Below, in pieces: positions 52,281-62,261 of a DNA stretch of 64,000 bases. Both the position numbers and the translations under genes were made by a program. The notes beneath the pieces are model-generated. The model was not told where the DNA came from. It ran no database searches and worked only from the letters and a program-made list of their open reading frames with translations. The stretch's first letter is position 1, and each line of letters starts with the position of its first letter. The DNA comes from Corynebacterium marambiense (GTDB lineage Bacteria > Actinomycetota > Actinomycetes > Mycobacteriales > Mycobacteriaceae), in NCBI RefSeq assembly GCF_016342275.1, contig NZ_JAEIOT010000004.1, positions 512,954 to 576,953 of the forward strand. Reading direction: 5' to 3'.

Positions 52281-53768
52281 GTGACCTCCGGTTTCAGTGA
52301 CACCAGCTTCGACGATGACTACGTACCTCCGGAGGACCCGACCGACGACGGAGGCGGAGCGGATTTTGTCCCCTTTGACCGGGCACGGCGGGATCGACCC
52401 AGGTTCCGCTCAGAGTCGGGAGAGGCCGCGGAGAAGAAGTTCGGGAGGGTTCCTCCGCACCATCTGGAGGCCGAGCGGAGTGTTCTGGGCGCCATGCTGC
52501 TCTCCACCGGCGCGGTTACCGACATCGTGGAGGAACTCACACCCGAGGATTTCTACCGGCCAGCACACCAGATCATCTATTCGGTGATCCTGGATCTGTT
52601 CAGTGAACAGAAGGAAGTCGACCCGATCATCGTCTCGGGGCGGCTGGACCGGCAGGGTGATCTCGACCGGGTTGGTGGCGCCCCGTACCTGCACACGCTG
52701 ATCTCATCTGTACCGACTGCGGCGAATGCCCGCTACTACGCGGATATCGTCGCGGAGAAGGCGCTGTTGCGTCGGCTCGTCGATGCGGGCACCAGGGTCG
52801 TCCAGTTGGGTTATGAGGGTACGGAAACTGCTGAGGCGGACACGGTACTCGACCTCGCCCAGCAGGAGGTCTTCGCTATCGCGCAGCGCAAGACCACCAC
52901 CGATTACGCGATCCTGTCCGACGTTCTGGAACCGACGATGGAGGAGCTCGAGGCGATCGCCACGCACGGTGGTCTCGCGGCCGGGATTCCCACGGGGTTC
53001 GTCGATCTCGACGAACTGACGAACGGGCTTCACGGAGGGCAGATGATCATTGTTGCGGCACGCCCCGGTGTCGGTAAGTCGACCCTGGCGCTGGACTTCA
53101 TGCGGTCCTGCTCAGTGAAGCACGGCAAAGCTTCGGTGATTTTCTCGCTGGAGATGTCGAAGTCTGAGATAGTCATGCGCCTGTTGTCCGCCGAGACGGA
53201 AATCAAGCTCACCGACATGCGGTCGGGCAAGATGACCACGGAGCAGTGGCAGCGGATCGCGGAACGGGTGGGCAAGATCGCTGATGCCCCACTATTCATC
53301 GACGATTCCGCGAATCTCACGATGATGGAGATCCGGTCTAAGGCACGTCAGCTGAAGCAGAAGCACGATCTACAGATGATCGTGGTGGACTACCTCCAGC
53401 TCATGAGCTCGGGCAAGAAGGTCGAGTCCCGTCAGCAGGAGGTCAGTGAGTTTTCCCGCCAGCTGAAGCTGCTTGCCAAAGAACTCGACGTGCCCCTGGT
53501 CGCCATCTCCCAGCTGAACCGTGGACCGGAATCCCGGACGGACAAGAAGCCGCAGTTGGCGGATCTCCGTGAGTCGGGTTCGCTGGAGCAGGACGCCGAC
53601 ATGGTCATGTTGCTCTATCGACCGGATTCCCAGGACAAGGAGGACCCGCGTGCAGGTGAAGCCGACATCATCATGGCGAAACACCGCGGTGGTCCAATCG
53701 GGACCATCGCCGTGGCCCACCAGCTGCATTACTCCCGCTTCCGGGATCTGGCCCGCGGTATGGGCTGA
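52281..53768 (+). CDS. dnaB: Replicative DNA helicase
   Basis: A 495-residue hexameric helicase: N-terminal primase-interaction domain (PPHHLEAERSVLGAMLLS), linker, and RecA-type domain with Walker A ARPGVGKSTLAL, Walker B MIVVDYLQLM and LRESGSLEQDADM. It unwinds DNA ahead of the fork. The GTG start has AAAGG upstream. The Walker A region, which hosts an intein in mycobacterial DnaB, is uninterrupted here. DnaA boxes precede the gene. Confidence 0.97.
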   Translation: MTSGFSDTSFDDDYVPPEDPTDDGGGADFVPFDRARRDRPRFRSESGEAAEKKFGRVPPHHLEAERSVLGAMLLSTGAVTDIVEELTPEDFYRPAHQIIYSVILDLFSEQKEVDPIIVSGRLDRQGDLDRVGGAPYLHTLISSVPTAANARYYADIVAEKALLRRLVDAGTRVVQLGYEGTETAEADTVLDLAQQEVFAIAQRKTTTDYAILSDVLEPTMEELEAIATHGGLAAGIPTGFVDLDELTNGLHGGQMIIVAARPGVGKSTLALDFMRSCSVKHGKASVIFSLEMSKSEIVMRLLSAETEIKLTDMRSGKMTTEQWQRIAERVGKIADAPLFIDDSANLTMMEIRSKARQLKQKHDLQMIVVDYLQLMSSGKKVESRQQEVSEFSRQLKLLAKELDVPLVAISQLNRGPESRTDKKPQLADLRESGSLEQDADMVMLLYRPDSQDKEDPRAGEADIIMAKHRGGPIGTIAVAHQLHYSRFRDLARGMG

Positions 53769-53837
53769 GGGGTACCGAGATCATGTGGTCGTACCGGAGC
53801 GGGTGCATCCGCGCCACCAGGGAACCGGGAACACGAT

Positions 53838-53877
53838 GACAGCGGGGGCGAGACCTGTGGGTGCCGCCCCCGCTGTC
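53838..53877. terminator. Bidirectional terminator between dnaB and copA
   Basis: GACAGCGGGGGCG (53838-53850) and CGCCCCCGCTGTC (53865-53877), perfect 13-bp arms between two convergent genes. Confidence 0.85.
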
Positions 53878-53902
53878 CGCTGTCGCTGGGTGTGTTCGTC
53901 AG

Positions 53903-56194
53903 TTAGCGGAACGTCCGCAGACGGAGGGAATTGGTGACGACGAACACCGAGGACAGGGCCATCGCTGCGCCGGCGAGCATCGGGTTCAGCCACCCCATCG
54001 CCGCGACGGGGATCAGGATGATGTTGTAGCCGAATGCCCAGAACAGGTTGCCGTGGATCGTCTTCAGTGTCGCGCGGGACAGCCGGATGGCATCCGCTAC
54101 GCCGTCGAGTCCGTCCCGCATGAGGGTAATGTCCCCCGCCTCAATGGCGACGTCTGTGCCGGTGCCCATCGACAGTCCGAGATCGGCCTGTGCGAGGGCG
54201 GCTGCGTCGTTGACACCGTCGCCGGCCATGGCGACGGTTCGTCCCTCCCCCTGCAATCGGCGAACCTCGGCGACCTTACCTTCCGGAAGAACACCGGCGA
54301 GGACATCGTCCGGGTCGATCCCGACCTCCCGTGCCACCGCCGAGGCGGCACCCCGGTTGTCGCCGGTGAGTAGAACCGGGGTCAGACCGAGGTCTCTCAG
54401 CGACCTGATCGCAGCCTTGGACGAATCCCGGACGCGGTCGCGGACCGTGAGGACCGCGGTCGGGGCCCCATCGACGTGAAGGATCACAGGGGTGGCACCG
54501 TCCGACTGGGCGTCCGCCACCACGGAGGCGAGCTCCTCCGGTAGCTCGTCCCCCGGGCGGAGCACCGAGATGTCCTGCCCGTCGACGGTCGCGCTCACGC
54601 CGCTACCGGCGTGTGCGGTGAAACCGGAGAACTCCGGCAGCCCCCCTTCCCCCGCTTCCGCTGTCGCTGCGGTGACGATCGCCCGCCCCACTGGGTGTTC
54701 ACTGCCCTGCTCCACGGTACCGGCGAGACGGAGCGCCTCGCCGCGGCTCACCGCCGGGGTAGTGGTGACGTCGGACAGCGCCATCTCGCCCGTGGTCACC
54801 GTGCCGGTCTTGTCGAGCACGATCGTGTCCACCCTGCGGGTCGACTCGAGAACCTCCGGGCCCTTGATCAGCAGACCCATCTGGGCGCCTCGGCCGGTTC
54901 CCACAAGCAGTGCGGTGGGGGTTGCCAGCCCGAGGGCACATGGACACGCGATGATGAGGACTGCGACTGCCGCGGTGAAGGCCTCCGCGGTGGTCGACCC
55001 CAGAAGAAGATGGGCGAGCAGCGTCACCAGCGACACGGCCATGACGACGGGGACGAAGACCTGTGAGATGCGGTCCACAAGCCGCTGGACCGGGGCTTTC
55101 CGGGACTGCGCGTCGGTGACCATCCGACCGATCCGTGCGAGGGTGGTCTCCCCGCCGACCCGGGTCGCTCGGACCACGAGTCGACCTGAGTTGTTCACCG
55201 TCGCACCCGTCACCGTGTCACCCGGGATGACGTCAACGGGCATGGATTCCCCCGTCAGCATCGACTCGTCGACCGAACTCGTACCCGAAACGATTACGCC
55301 ATCGGTGGCAACCGTTTCTCCCGGTCGGACGACGAATTCGTCGTCCACTGAGAGCCGATCGACCGGTATTTGCTGCTCCCGGCCATCGATGAGGACGGTG
55401 GCCTCTTTCGCCCCGAGGGTGAGCAGGGCGCGCAGCGCCTGTGAGGAACGCCCCTTGGCGCGGGCCTCGAACCAGCGGCCGAGTAGGAGGAACACGATCA
55501 CCATTGCGGCGGTATCCAGGTAGATCTCGCTCAGCGCGGAACCACTGTCAGCGCGGAAGTGGAAGTGCATCGTCATTCCGGGGCGCCCTGCGTCGCCGAC
55601 GGTGAGCGCCACGACAGACCACAGCAGCGCCGTTGTGGTTCCCATGCTCACGAGTGTGTCCATTGTGAACGCACCGTGCCGCAGATTCGTGATCGCGGCG
55701 CGGTGGAATGGTAGCCCGCCCCAGAAGAACACGGGCACGGTCAGTGCGAGCGCGACCCACTGCCAGTGATCGAACTGGAAGGCGGGGACCATCGACAGCA
55801 GCATGACCGGCAACCCGCACACGGCGGACACGATCAGCCTGCGGCGCAGGTCGGCGATCTCCTCCGCGCGGGCCGCATCGGCCGCATCCGGCGCCGCCCC
55901 CCCGCCATCCACACCGTCGTCGGTTTCGGAACCGGCGGGTGCCACGATGCTCGCACCGTAGCCGGTCTGCTCCACGACTGACACGAGATCATCCGGAGTG
56001 ATGAGATCGGGGTTGAAGTCAACTGACGCTGTCTCGGTTGCGAAGTTTACTGTGGCGGTGACCCCGTCCAGCCGGTTGAGTTTTCGCTCGACCCGTCCCG
56101 AACAGGAGGTGCACGTCATCCCGGTGACCGCAAGATCGGTATGTGCGGTACCGGCTGTGGCGGGGAAACCTGCGGATTTGGTCGGATTATTCAT
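53903..56194 (-). CDS. copA: Copper-exporting P1B-1 ATPase
   Basis: A 763-residue pump: N-terminal HMA domain with [15 protein letters not shown], membrane CPC ([13 protein letters not shown]), [15 protein letters not shown], and the C-terminal helices with the Tyr-Asn and Met-X2-Ser-Ser copper ligands ([17 protein letters not shown]). It removes Cu(I) from the cytosol. It follows copZ in one transcript after a 112-base gap with a hairpin. Confidence 0.96.
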   Translation of the reverse strand: MNNPTKSAGFPATAGTAHTDLAVTGMTCTSCSGRVERKLNRLDGVTATVNFATETASVDFNPDLITPDDLVSVVEQTGYGASIVAPAGSETDDGVDGGGAAPDAADAARAEEIADLRRRLIVSAVCGLPVMLLSMVPAFQFDHWQWVALALTVPVFFWGGLPFHRAAITNLRHGAFTMDTLVSMGTTTALLWSVVALTVGDAGRPGMTMHFHFRADSGSALSEIYLDTAAMVIVFLLLGRWFEARAKGRSSQALRALLTLGAKEATVLIDGREQQIPVDRLSVDDEFVVRPGETVATDGVIVSGTSSVDESMLTGESMPVDVIPGDTVTGATVNNSGRLVVRATRVGGETTLARIGRMVTDAQSRKAPVQRLVDRISQVFVPVVMAVSLVTLLAHLLLGSTTAEAFTAAVAVLIIACPCALGLATPTALLVGTGRGAQMGLLIKGPEVLESTRRVDTIVLDKTGTVTTGEMALSDVTTTPAVSRGEALRLAGTVEQGSEHPVGRAIVTAATAEAGEGGLPEFSGFTAHAGSGVSATVDGQDISVLRPGDELPEELASVVADAQSDGATPVILHVDGAPTAVLTVRDRVRDSSKAAIRSLRDLGLTPVLLTGDNRGAASAVAREVGIDPDDVLAGVLPEGKVAEVRRLQGEGRTVAMAGDGVNDAAALAQADLGLSMGTGTDVAIEAGDITLMRDGLDGVADAIRLSRATLKTIHGNLFWAFGYNIILIPVAAMGWLNPMLAGAAMALSSVFVVTNSLRLRTFR

Positions 56195-56244
56195 GGGTAC
56201 TCCTGTTTAAGGGGAAACGTCGTCCCGTTACCGGGGAAAGACAA

Positions 56245-56276
56245 CGCCGCCCGGCCGTCGAGACAGCGGGGCGGCG
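56245..56276 (-). terminator. Hairpin between copZ and copA
   Basis: CGCCGCCC (56245-56252) and GGGCGGCG (56269-56276) form a perfect stem after the copZ stop. Partial termination here would yield more CopZ than CopA. Confidence 0.6.
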
Positions 56277-56306
56277 TGGTGATTGAAAGCTCTGGGTGTG
56301 GCCGGG

Positions 56307-56507
56307 TCAGTCGACTACCTTGTAACCGGCCTCTTCAATCGCTGCAGAAATTGCCTCGTCGGTGAATCCATGGCCGGTTACCGTCACCACGCCCTTGTCG
56401 AGGTCGACGTCGACGCCCTGGGTTCCCGGAACAGCCGACACCTCCTTGACAACGGCATTGCTGCAGTGCTCGCAGGTCATTCCTTCCACACGGTAATTTT
56501 TGGTCAT
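56307..56507 (-). CDS. copZ: Copper chaperone, HMA domain
   Basis: A 66-residue HMA protein with the Cu(I) motif GMTCEHCSNAV. It hands copper to CopA. AAAGGACAGGAC precedes the ATG. I looked for a CsoR-type operator upstream and did not find one that I can support. Confidence 0.95.
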   Translation of the reverse strand: MTKNYRVEGMTCEHCSNAVVKEVSAVPGTQGVDVDLDKGVVTVTGHGFTDEAISAAIEEAGYKVVD

Positions 56508-56736
56508 CGTTCGTCCTGTCCTTTCGCGTTGCCGTCACACCTGCCGACTGCCTCCCGGAGGGTTGACCCGGACGGGCCGGGGATTGCTTCGGGTACCGTG
56601 ACGGTGCGGTCTCGTCTACCCGCACAAACTACCCCAGTTCACCCGGTCCTCCGCAACGTGACGGGAATATCATTCGGGCTTTCGGTGTTGAGCGGGGTGT
56701 ACCGTTCTCAACCAAAGAATCCGGAGTGATTATTCC

Positions 56737-57105
56737 ATGGCCACGATTGATGTAACCGAAGCCACATTCGAAGAGATCGTCACGAAGGGCGGAATAGTTC
56801 TCGTCGATGTCTGGGCATCCTGGTGCGGTCCCTGCGTCCGTTTCGCACCGACCTTCGAGAAGGTCTCGGAAGCCCATCCCGAGGCTGTTTTCGCCAAGCT
56901 CGACAGCGAGGCCAACCAGGGGCTCGCCGCCGCGCTGCAGATCCAGTCGATTCCCACCCTGATGATCTTCCGGGACGGAATCCTCGTGTTCCGTGAATCC
57001 GGCGCGATGTCAGCTGCCGCGCTGGAGGATCTGTATACCCAGGTCAGCGAACTCGACATGGAGCAGGTCCGGAGTGAGATCGCGAAAGAACAGCAGTCCG
57101 AGTAG
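56737..57105 (+). CDS. Thioredoxin
   Basis: A 122-residue protein with the redox motif WASWCGPCVRFAP and the cis-Pro SIPTLMIF. The C-terminal extension (about 15 residues, Glu/Gln-rich) is longer than in classical TrxA. It reduces disulfides in the cytosol. Divergent from copZ; the tandem placement with a copper exporter and chaperone is also seen in C. glutamicum as I recall. Confidence 0.94.
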   Translation: MATIDVTEATFEEIVTKGGIVLVDVWASWCGPCVRFAPTFEKVSEAHPEAVFAKLDSEANQGLAAALQIQSIPTLMIFRDGILVFRESGAMSAAALEDLYTQVSELDMEQVRSEIAKEQQSE

Positions 57106-57124
57106 CGGGTTCCCCGTTTTATCT

Positions 57125-57165
57125 CCCCTCCCGAGGCCGTGCGAGCATCCCTGGGAGGGGATTTT
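57125..57165 (+). terminator. Rho-independent terminator of the thioredoxin gene
   Basis: CCCCTCCC (57125-57132) and GGGAGGGG (57153-57160) followed by ATTTTT. Confidence 0.9.
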
Positions 57166-57211
57166 TCCGGTTTCGGTCCGAGAATCGGGAGATGGGGCTG
57201 GTCAGCACGGC

Positions 57212-57217
57212 TAGACT
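57212..57217 (+). promoter_or_regulatory. Candidate -10 of the PspA gene
   Basis: TAGACT, 69 bases before the ATG; unlike the leaderless genes this transcript would have a 5' leader of about 60 bases. Confidence 0.4.
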
Positions 57218-57286
57218 GGTGGTTAGTACAGGAGCCGTTTAACGCGGCGTCGCCACGGTCCCCGGGAAGAGAGTCGACAGAAGATC

Positions 57287-58039
57287 ATGGCCAACACATT
57301 CGCGAAGGGATGGAAGTACCTCATGGCATCCCTGGATAAGAAGATCGACGAGAACGCTGACCCGAACGTGCAGATCCAGCAGGCTGTTACCGCAGCGAAG
57401 GAGCGACACGCGAGCATCACCCGTCAGGCCGCATCGGTGATCGGAACCCGTAGCCAGCTGGAGATGAAACTCAACCGGTTGCTCGCGGACAGAAGCACCC
57501 TGGAGGAAGAAGCACGCAACTCACTGCGGGCAGCTGATGCTGCCACCGAGGCAGGGGAATCCGCCCGCGCACTGGAGCTCATGGCCACCGCAGAGGTACT
57601 CTCCACGCGTCTCGTCGTGGTGGAGAACCAGATTGAGGAGACTACCGCGCTCCATGGTCGGGCCGTGAAGGCAGCGGAGCAGGCAGCGGTGCAGGTTCGT
57701 GAATCGGAGGCCCGGTTGCGGGATCAGCTCGACCAGATCCGGGAGTTGCGTGCCCAGGTCGACCAGACCGCGATGCAGGAAACCGTCAACGATGCCGCAG
57801 GCTCCATGGACGGTATCGGCGAACCCGATTCTGCCGTCCCCACCCTGGACGCCGTCCGGGCCAAGATCGAACGGCGCTATGCGGAGGCCCTGGGATCCCA
57901 GGAACTGCTGGAGACCTCTGTTGCTGAGCGGATGACGGAGATCAAGAACACTGGCCTCGACATGAAGGCCACGGCCCGTCTGGACCAGATCCGGGCAGAG
58001 ATGAGGAAGCCCGAGATCACCGATGGATCTGGGGCCTAG
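57287..58039 (+). CDS. PspA/IM30-family membrane-stress protein
   Basis: A 250-residue, almost all-helical protein; DADPNVQIQQAVTAAKERHASI-type N-terminus (cited by DPNVQIQQAV) and long coiled coil (about 25-160) are typical. PspA proteins form ESCRT-III-like assemblies on damaged inner membrane. The middle part contains a loop rich in Gly/Asp/Met (about 170-190). It forms a single-gene unit between two strong terminators. Confidence 0.92.
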   Translation: MANTFAKGWKYLMASLDKKIDENADPNVQIQQAVTAAKERHASITRQAASVIGTRSQLEMKLNRLLADRSTLEEEARNSLRAADAATEAGESARALELMATAEVLSTRLVVVENQIEETTALHGRAVKAAEQAAVQVRESEARLRDQLDQIRELRAQVDQTAMQETVNDAAGSMDGIGEPDSAVPTLDAVRAKIERRYAEALGSQELLETSVAERMTEIKNTGLDMKATARLDQIRAEMRKPEITDGSGA

Positions 58040-58055
58040 AGCCTGAAGAAACATC

Positions 58056-58100
58056 GTGATTCGCCCTCGTCCCGCCCCGGGCGGGACGAGGGCGAATCAC
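58056..58100. terminator. Perfect 22-bp inverted repeat, bidirectional terminator
   Basis: Arms 58056-58077 and 58079-58100 match in all 22 positions with one base between. It separates the convergent pspA-type and NYN genes. Confidence 0.9.
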
Positions 58101-58120
58101 TTATCTCCGGTCGTCGTCCG

Positions 58121-59509
58121 TCAGCGGCGGGAGATGTGGAGTAGGACACCACGTATTCCGGAGTGGAATCCGTCGCGCAGGTTCACCCGTTGTGATTCGG
58201 TGAGGGTGTACTCGTGCAGTGTCTCGCAGGCGAATTGCAAGAGAGGACGGTCAATTTCCGGGGGGAGCCCACCTCCGCACAGCTGGTGGGCGTTGTTGCG
58301 CTGTTCTCCGGAGGCCGCGTTGTCGTACCACCAGCTCGCGTATTGCTGGCCGACGTCGAAGGGGGTCTGGGAGCCGTCGGAGACCCAGACCTCGCTCGGT
58401 AACGGCACGTATCGGGAACGGAGTTTCCGCCGCGGAGCCATCATCGACGGGTTGGGAACCGGGCGGGGTTTCTCCGCCGCGTCTGCCTGCGGAGCCTGAT
58501 CCGTCCGGCCGGGGGCGGTATCCTCCGCCTGCTCCCGGGACACGGTGGAGGTTTCCCCGGTTTCGTCTGCGTCAGCCGGTGCAGTGGAGGCTTTGCGGAG
58601 ATCGCCGGTTTCGGGGCTCTCCGCGGTGACGGGTTCGCGGGGGTATTCGGCTCCGGCATGCGTCGACGGTGATGCCGTCTGGCGCATTGCTGGTGCGCCG
58701 GGACCGCGGTCCTCGGCGGGAGGTTCGGGTACATCGACCCGATGGTCACCGGAACCGCGGAGCTGCGCTTGGTCGCCGGTGCCGGGTGCTGGTGTGGAGC
58801 GGTGCTTTCCGGAGTGCCCGTTGTGGTTGTCGTCCGGAGTACCTGACTGCTCAGATGCCGGCGGGGTGGTTCCACCGGGGTTCGGTACGCTAATTGGCCC
58901 CGTTTCCTCGATGGGTTCGGCATCGCCGATCGGTTTGGTTCGTACCACCGGCGGGAGGGGGCCTTCGAGAACCTGCAGTTGCATGCATTCCGCGAAGTCC
59001 TCGCGGGGGTCGAGGATGGTGGTGGAGTCACACGCGTAGCGGAGGGCGGAGGACATGGAGTCCCAGCCGAATCCGTAGAGATGGACGCGGAGCCCAGCGG
59101 CGGTGGCCTCCTGGACCCCGGGCAGCATGTCTGCGTCGCCGGAGACGAGGACAATGTCGGAGCACTGGCCCCGGACTCCAGTGAGCACCATATCGGCGAC
59201 CAGGCGCGTGTCGACGGCCTTCTGGGTACGGCGTTCGCCCCATTCGATGAGCTGGCCCGCGCGGAGCTGCACTCCGTCGCAGGTCCGGAGTGCACGCTGG
59301 TAGCGGTGGGGGCCGGAATCGGGAATCCCGTCGTACCACATCTGCCGCTGGATGGGTTGGTCCAGTTGGTTCCGGATCATCGTGCCGAGGACGGCTACGA
59401 CCTCGGGGAGATCGATCTCTAATTGGGCACGCGCTCCTGTCTCCCACGAGTTGTAAAAGCTCGCGAGCAGGTAAGACGTATCGACGAATACTTGTGTGCG
59501 TTCAAGCAT
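58121..59509 (-). CDS. NYN-domain (LabA/DUF88-type) protein with disordered middle
   Basis: A 462-residue protein. The N-terminal NYN domain (about 5-170) has the acidic catalytic-type residues in VFVDTSYLL, KAVDTRLVADM and LVSGDADMLP. Next comes a long Pro/Gly/Thr-rich low-complexity region (about 200-355), then a C-terminal folded domain (about 360-460, with SRYVPLPSEVWVSDG and LRDGFHSGIRGVLL). NYN proteins are RNases or nucleic-acid nickases in RNA turnover or conflict systems. Target unknown; no toxin-antitoxin partner is adjacent. Confidence 0.85.
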   Translation of the reverse strand: MLERTQVFVDTSYLLASFYNSWETGARAQLEIDLPEVVAVLGTMIRNQLDQPIQRQMWYDGIPDSGPHRYQRALRTCDGVQLRAGQLIEWGERRTQKAVDTRLVADMVLTGVRGQCSDIVLVSGDADMLPGVQEATAAGLRVHLYGFGWDSMSSALRYACDSTTILDPREDFAECMQLQVLEGPLPPVVRTKPIGDAEPIEETGPISVPNPGGTTPPASEQSGTPDDNHNGHSGKHRSTPAPGTGDQAQLRGSGDHRVDVPEPPAEDRGPGAPAMRQTASPSTHAGAEYPREPVTAESPETGDLRKASTAPADADETGETSTVSREQAEDTAPGRTDQAPQADAAEKPRPVPNPSMMAPRRKLRSRYVPLPSEVWVSDGSQTPFDVGQQYASWWYDNAASGEQRNNAHQLCGGGLPPEIDRPLLQFACETLHEYTLTESQRVNLRDGFHSGIRGVLLHISRR

Positions 59510-59848
59510 GGCTCCTAATTTCCGTTCATTGTCTTGCTAAATCCGTTTAGTCACTGGTGTCCAGCATGCCTGAAACGGTCGGATTACGTCGATGTCCCGG
59601 GGAGTTCGTGTGATCAGCTTCTGTTCTGGGTTCCCTGTCCCGCCAGCACAGCCTGGGGATCAGGGAACGTGCTGACGTTTTCGGGTGCTGTCCCGCACCC
59701 GTTTGGGGGGTGGTTGGTCGAGGTTTGCACCCCCGTACCTGTCCGGTTCCGTCGGGCATTGCGGGCCTCTCGAACTAGTTATATGGTTAGTTACACAAGT
59801 AGCCAACCAACGAACCGGCCGGGACGGTTCAAGAACGGAGAGTGGGCC
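59510..59848. other. Intergenic region before the GntR operon
   Basis: About 340 bases between divergent genes. It contains the GntR operator candidate (59785-59808) and a weak promoter (TTGCGG 59759-59764, TATATG 59780-59785). The rest shows no gene that I can support. Confidence 0.5.
59785..59808 (+). promoter_or_regulatory. Candidate GntR operator
   Basis: GGTTAGTTAC-ACAA-GTAGCCAACC, an inverted repeat with 8 of 10 pairs, just downstream of the -10-like TATATG and 40 bases before the GntR start: a position suited to autorepression. Confidence 0.55.
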
Positions 59849-60223
59849 ATGGAGGAAACCACCCTGCCGCTGTTCCGGCAGATCGCCGCACTGGTCGAGG
59901 ACTCAATCGTCGACGGCTCCCTCGTTGCCGGCGAACGGGCCCCGTCGACCAACGAACTCGCGGCGTTCCACAACATCAACCCCGCCACGGCCCGCAAGGG
60001 CCTCACCCTGCTCGTGGACACCGGGGTGCTCGAGAAACAGCGCGGGATCGGCATGTTCGTCACCGCCACGGCGCGGGAAGCCATTCTCTCCCGTCGCAGG
60101 GAGGCCTTCGCCGCCGGTTTCCTCGCCCCACTTATCGACGAGGCCGTCAAACTCGGGATGACCCGGGGAGAACTGCACACTCTCACCGACCAGGTAGCGG
60201 AAAGCCGAGGACTCTACTCATGA
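59849..60223 (+). CDS. GntR-family (YtrA subfamily) regulator
   Basis: A 124-residue repressor: short winged helix (PLFRQIAALVEDSIVDGSL, PSTNELAAFHNINPATARKGLTLL by key NINPATARKGL) and a two-helix tail instead of a full effector domain, as in YtrA proteins that control ABC operons. GGAGAG before the ATG. It overlaps the ATPase gene as ATGA. Confidence 0.93.
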   Translation: MEETTLPLFRQIAALVEDSIVDGSLVAGERAPSTNELAAFHNINPATARKGLTLLVDTGVLEKQRGIGMFVTATAREAILSRRREAFAAGFLAPLIDEAVKLGMTRGELHTLTDQVAESRGLYS

Positions 60224-61131
60224 ACCACAACGACAACACCGTCATCCACGCGGACAACGTCACCATCGCGTATGGGAAAACGCCCGTGCTCACCGATTTC
60301 ACCCTCACGATTCCGGAGGGTGGCATTCACGCGCTCGTCGGGCCCAACGGGTCCGGTAAGACCACGCTGCTGCGTTCCATCGCCGGCCAGCACGAGACGA
60401 AGGGCGGCAGCCTCACGGTGTTCAACGCCCCACCCTTCGACAACGCCGAGGTGATGGACCGCGTCGTGCTCATGGGTGCCGATGTGCCGCTGCCGCGGAG
60501 TTGGAAAGGGCGCAGGCTCCTGGAGATCGGTGAGGCACGTTGGGCCACTTTCGACATGACGCGCGCACGCGAGCTCGCGGAACGGTTCGACCTCGATCTG
60601 GACAAGAAGTACTCGGCGTACTCAACTGGACAGAAGTCCATGCTCCAGGCCGTCATTGGGCTTGCGGCCCGCTGCCCCGTCACCCTCCTTGACGAGCCTT
60701 ATCTGGGGCTCGACATCGAGCGTCGCCGGGTGCTCTACACCGAGCTCCGGGCCGATGTGGAGCAGCATCCCCGCACGGTGATCCTCTCCACCCACCAGCT
60801 TGACGACGCAGCGGCCGTCATCGACTCCGTCATCGTCATCGGTTCACGGTCTCTGCTGTTCACCGCCGAGGTTGCCGACCTCAATGAGGGAGTGCTCTCC
60901 GCGACCGGTCCGGCGTTCCGCATCGACGCGCTCGTCGAGGCGCTCGGATCCACCGGTACAGTGCTCATCCGCGAGAAGCTCACCGGGCAGGAACGGGTGA
61001 TCCTCGACCTGCGGAGCGCTACCACAGACGCCATTGACTCCCTGTGGGCGAAGGCGCGTGAACTCGGTGTCCGGGTCCAGGCCGCCGACCTCGAGGACGC
61101 CGTCACCGCCCTGGCGGCTGATGCCCGATGA
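60220..61131 (+). CDS. ABC transporter ATP-binding protein of the GntR operon
   Basis: A 303-residue ATPase: Walker A GPNGSGKTTLLR, degenerate signature YSTGQKSML, Walker B VTLLDEPYLGLDI, switch His in LSTHQLDDA. The 90-residue C-terminal extension is larger than usual for YtrB-type ATPases. Its start at 60220 is fixed by the ATGA overlap. It should drive the two membrane proteins encoded next. Confidence 0.94.
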   Translation: MNHNDNTVIHADNVTIAYGKTPVLTDFTLTIPEGGIHALVGPNGSGKTTLLRSIAGQHETKGGSLTVFNAPPFDNAEVMDRVVLMGADVPLPRSWKGRRLLEIGEARWATFDMTRARELAERFDLDLDKKYSAYSTGQKSMLQAVIGLAARCPVTLLDEPYLGLDIERRRVLYTELRADVEQHPRTVILSTHQLDDAAAVIDSVIVIGSRSLLFTAEVADLNEGVLSATGPAFRIDALVEALGSTGTVLIREKLTGQERVILDLRSATTDAIDSLWAKARELGVRVQAADLEDAVTALAADAR

Positions 61132-62261
61132 CTCCCCACGTGCCCCCGGGCGGCGACGTGGACCGCCGACTGATGCTGACACTCGGTGACTGGCGCCGCG
61201 CCGGTCTGATCCTCGCCTTCGTCCTCGCCGACTACGTGCTGCTCACCGGTGTGCTGATGGTGTTCATCGAGGACGGAGGCCGATGGAACGTCCTCTACGT
61301 CGGACTCGTCCTTCTCTCCTGCACACTCGTGTGGCTGCGTACCCCGGCCGACGGCTACCGGGCCATGAATCTCACCCGGGTGACCTGGAGAAGACACCAC
61401 ATCGTGCGCTCCGCTGTGTTCACGCTGATCACCGCCCTCGTCGTAGCCCTCGTGGTCGTCGCGCCCGGCTTTCTTCCCCCGCGCGCCCTCGTGCCCGTCG
61501 GCGTCATTCTCGTCGCGGCGTTTCTCGTGCAGGTCTGGCGGGGACGGTCGATACCGGAGTCCGGGGCCCGGGCCGACGACGGGAAACCGTGGTGGTTGAC
61601 GGCGGACCTCGGCATGAGCCGTGGAACGCTGATCGGCTCCTCCCCCACGGCCCAAGTCATCCGCGACCCGGTCCTCCGCTTCACGGTGATGGTCTGGGTC
61701 GGGGTCCTGGTCTACCTTCTGATGCTCCGCCTCCTGCCGTGGGGCGCCGACCGGGAGGCTGATGACCTTGGGTTCATCACGATCATGGTGCTCTCCTTCT
61801 GTGGGAGCATGGCGTCCCTGGCTCCCCTGGCCGCGAGGACATGGCGGGCGTACGGCTGGCCGCGACGGGACTTCGTCCGCGGGTGGAACATCACGGCGCT
61901 GCTCAACCTCCCGGTGGCGCTCCTGGTCTGGACCGCCGCGTGGGCCGTGGCGTTCCGGGGCGAGATCTCCTTCCACGAGGGGATCCCCGTCTTCCTCGCC
62001 GCCGGACTCCTCGCCGTCGGCGGAATGGTACTTGCACCGTGGGCCATCGGGCGGAATGCCTGGTGGTATGCGAGCCTGGTGGCGGCGTACCCCGTCGCCT
62101 TCGCGACAGCCTCCACGGACGTCCGTGTCATGTCCGGATCGCTGGCGGTACTCACGATCTGGACGCTCATCCTGCTGTTCGTGATCTCCCCGCGACTCGC
62201 TGGAACCACCGACCTCAGCGGGGCGACGTTCCAGGAGCGGTTCTCCGGTAGTCGACGATGA
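61128..62261 (+). CDS. Membrane protein of the GntR-ABC operon, first paralogue
   Basis: A 377-residue protein with about ten helices. After the second helix comes a cytosolic segment with YRAMNL and TWRRHHIVRS. It resembles the next gene product in layout and in this motif, so the two are probably a duplicated pair acting as a heterodimeric transmembrane part. The ATG overlaps the ATPase stop. Not a recognised FtsX-, MacB- or ABC-2-type permease by motif. Confidence 0.83.
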   Translation: MTPHVPPGGDVDRRLMLTLGDWRRAGLILAFVLADYVLLTGVLMVFIEDGGRWNVLYVGLVLLSCTLVWLRTPADGYRAMNLTRVTWRRHHIVRSAVFTLITALVVALVVVAPGFLPPRALVPVGVILVAAFLVQVWRGRSIPESGARADDGKPWWLTADLGMSRGTLIGSSPTAQVIRDPVLRFTVMVWVGVLVYLLMLRLLPWGADREADDLGFITIMVLSFCGSMASLAPLAARTWRAYGWPRRDFVRGWNITALLNLPVALLVWTAAWAVAFRGEISFHEGIPVFLAAGLLAVGGMVLAPWAIGRNAWWYASLVAAYPVAFATASTDVRVMSGSLAVLTIWTLILLFVISPRLAGTTDLSGATFQERFSGSRR

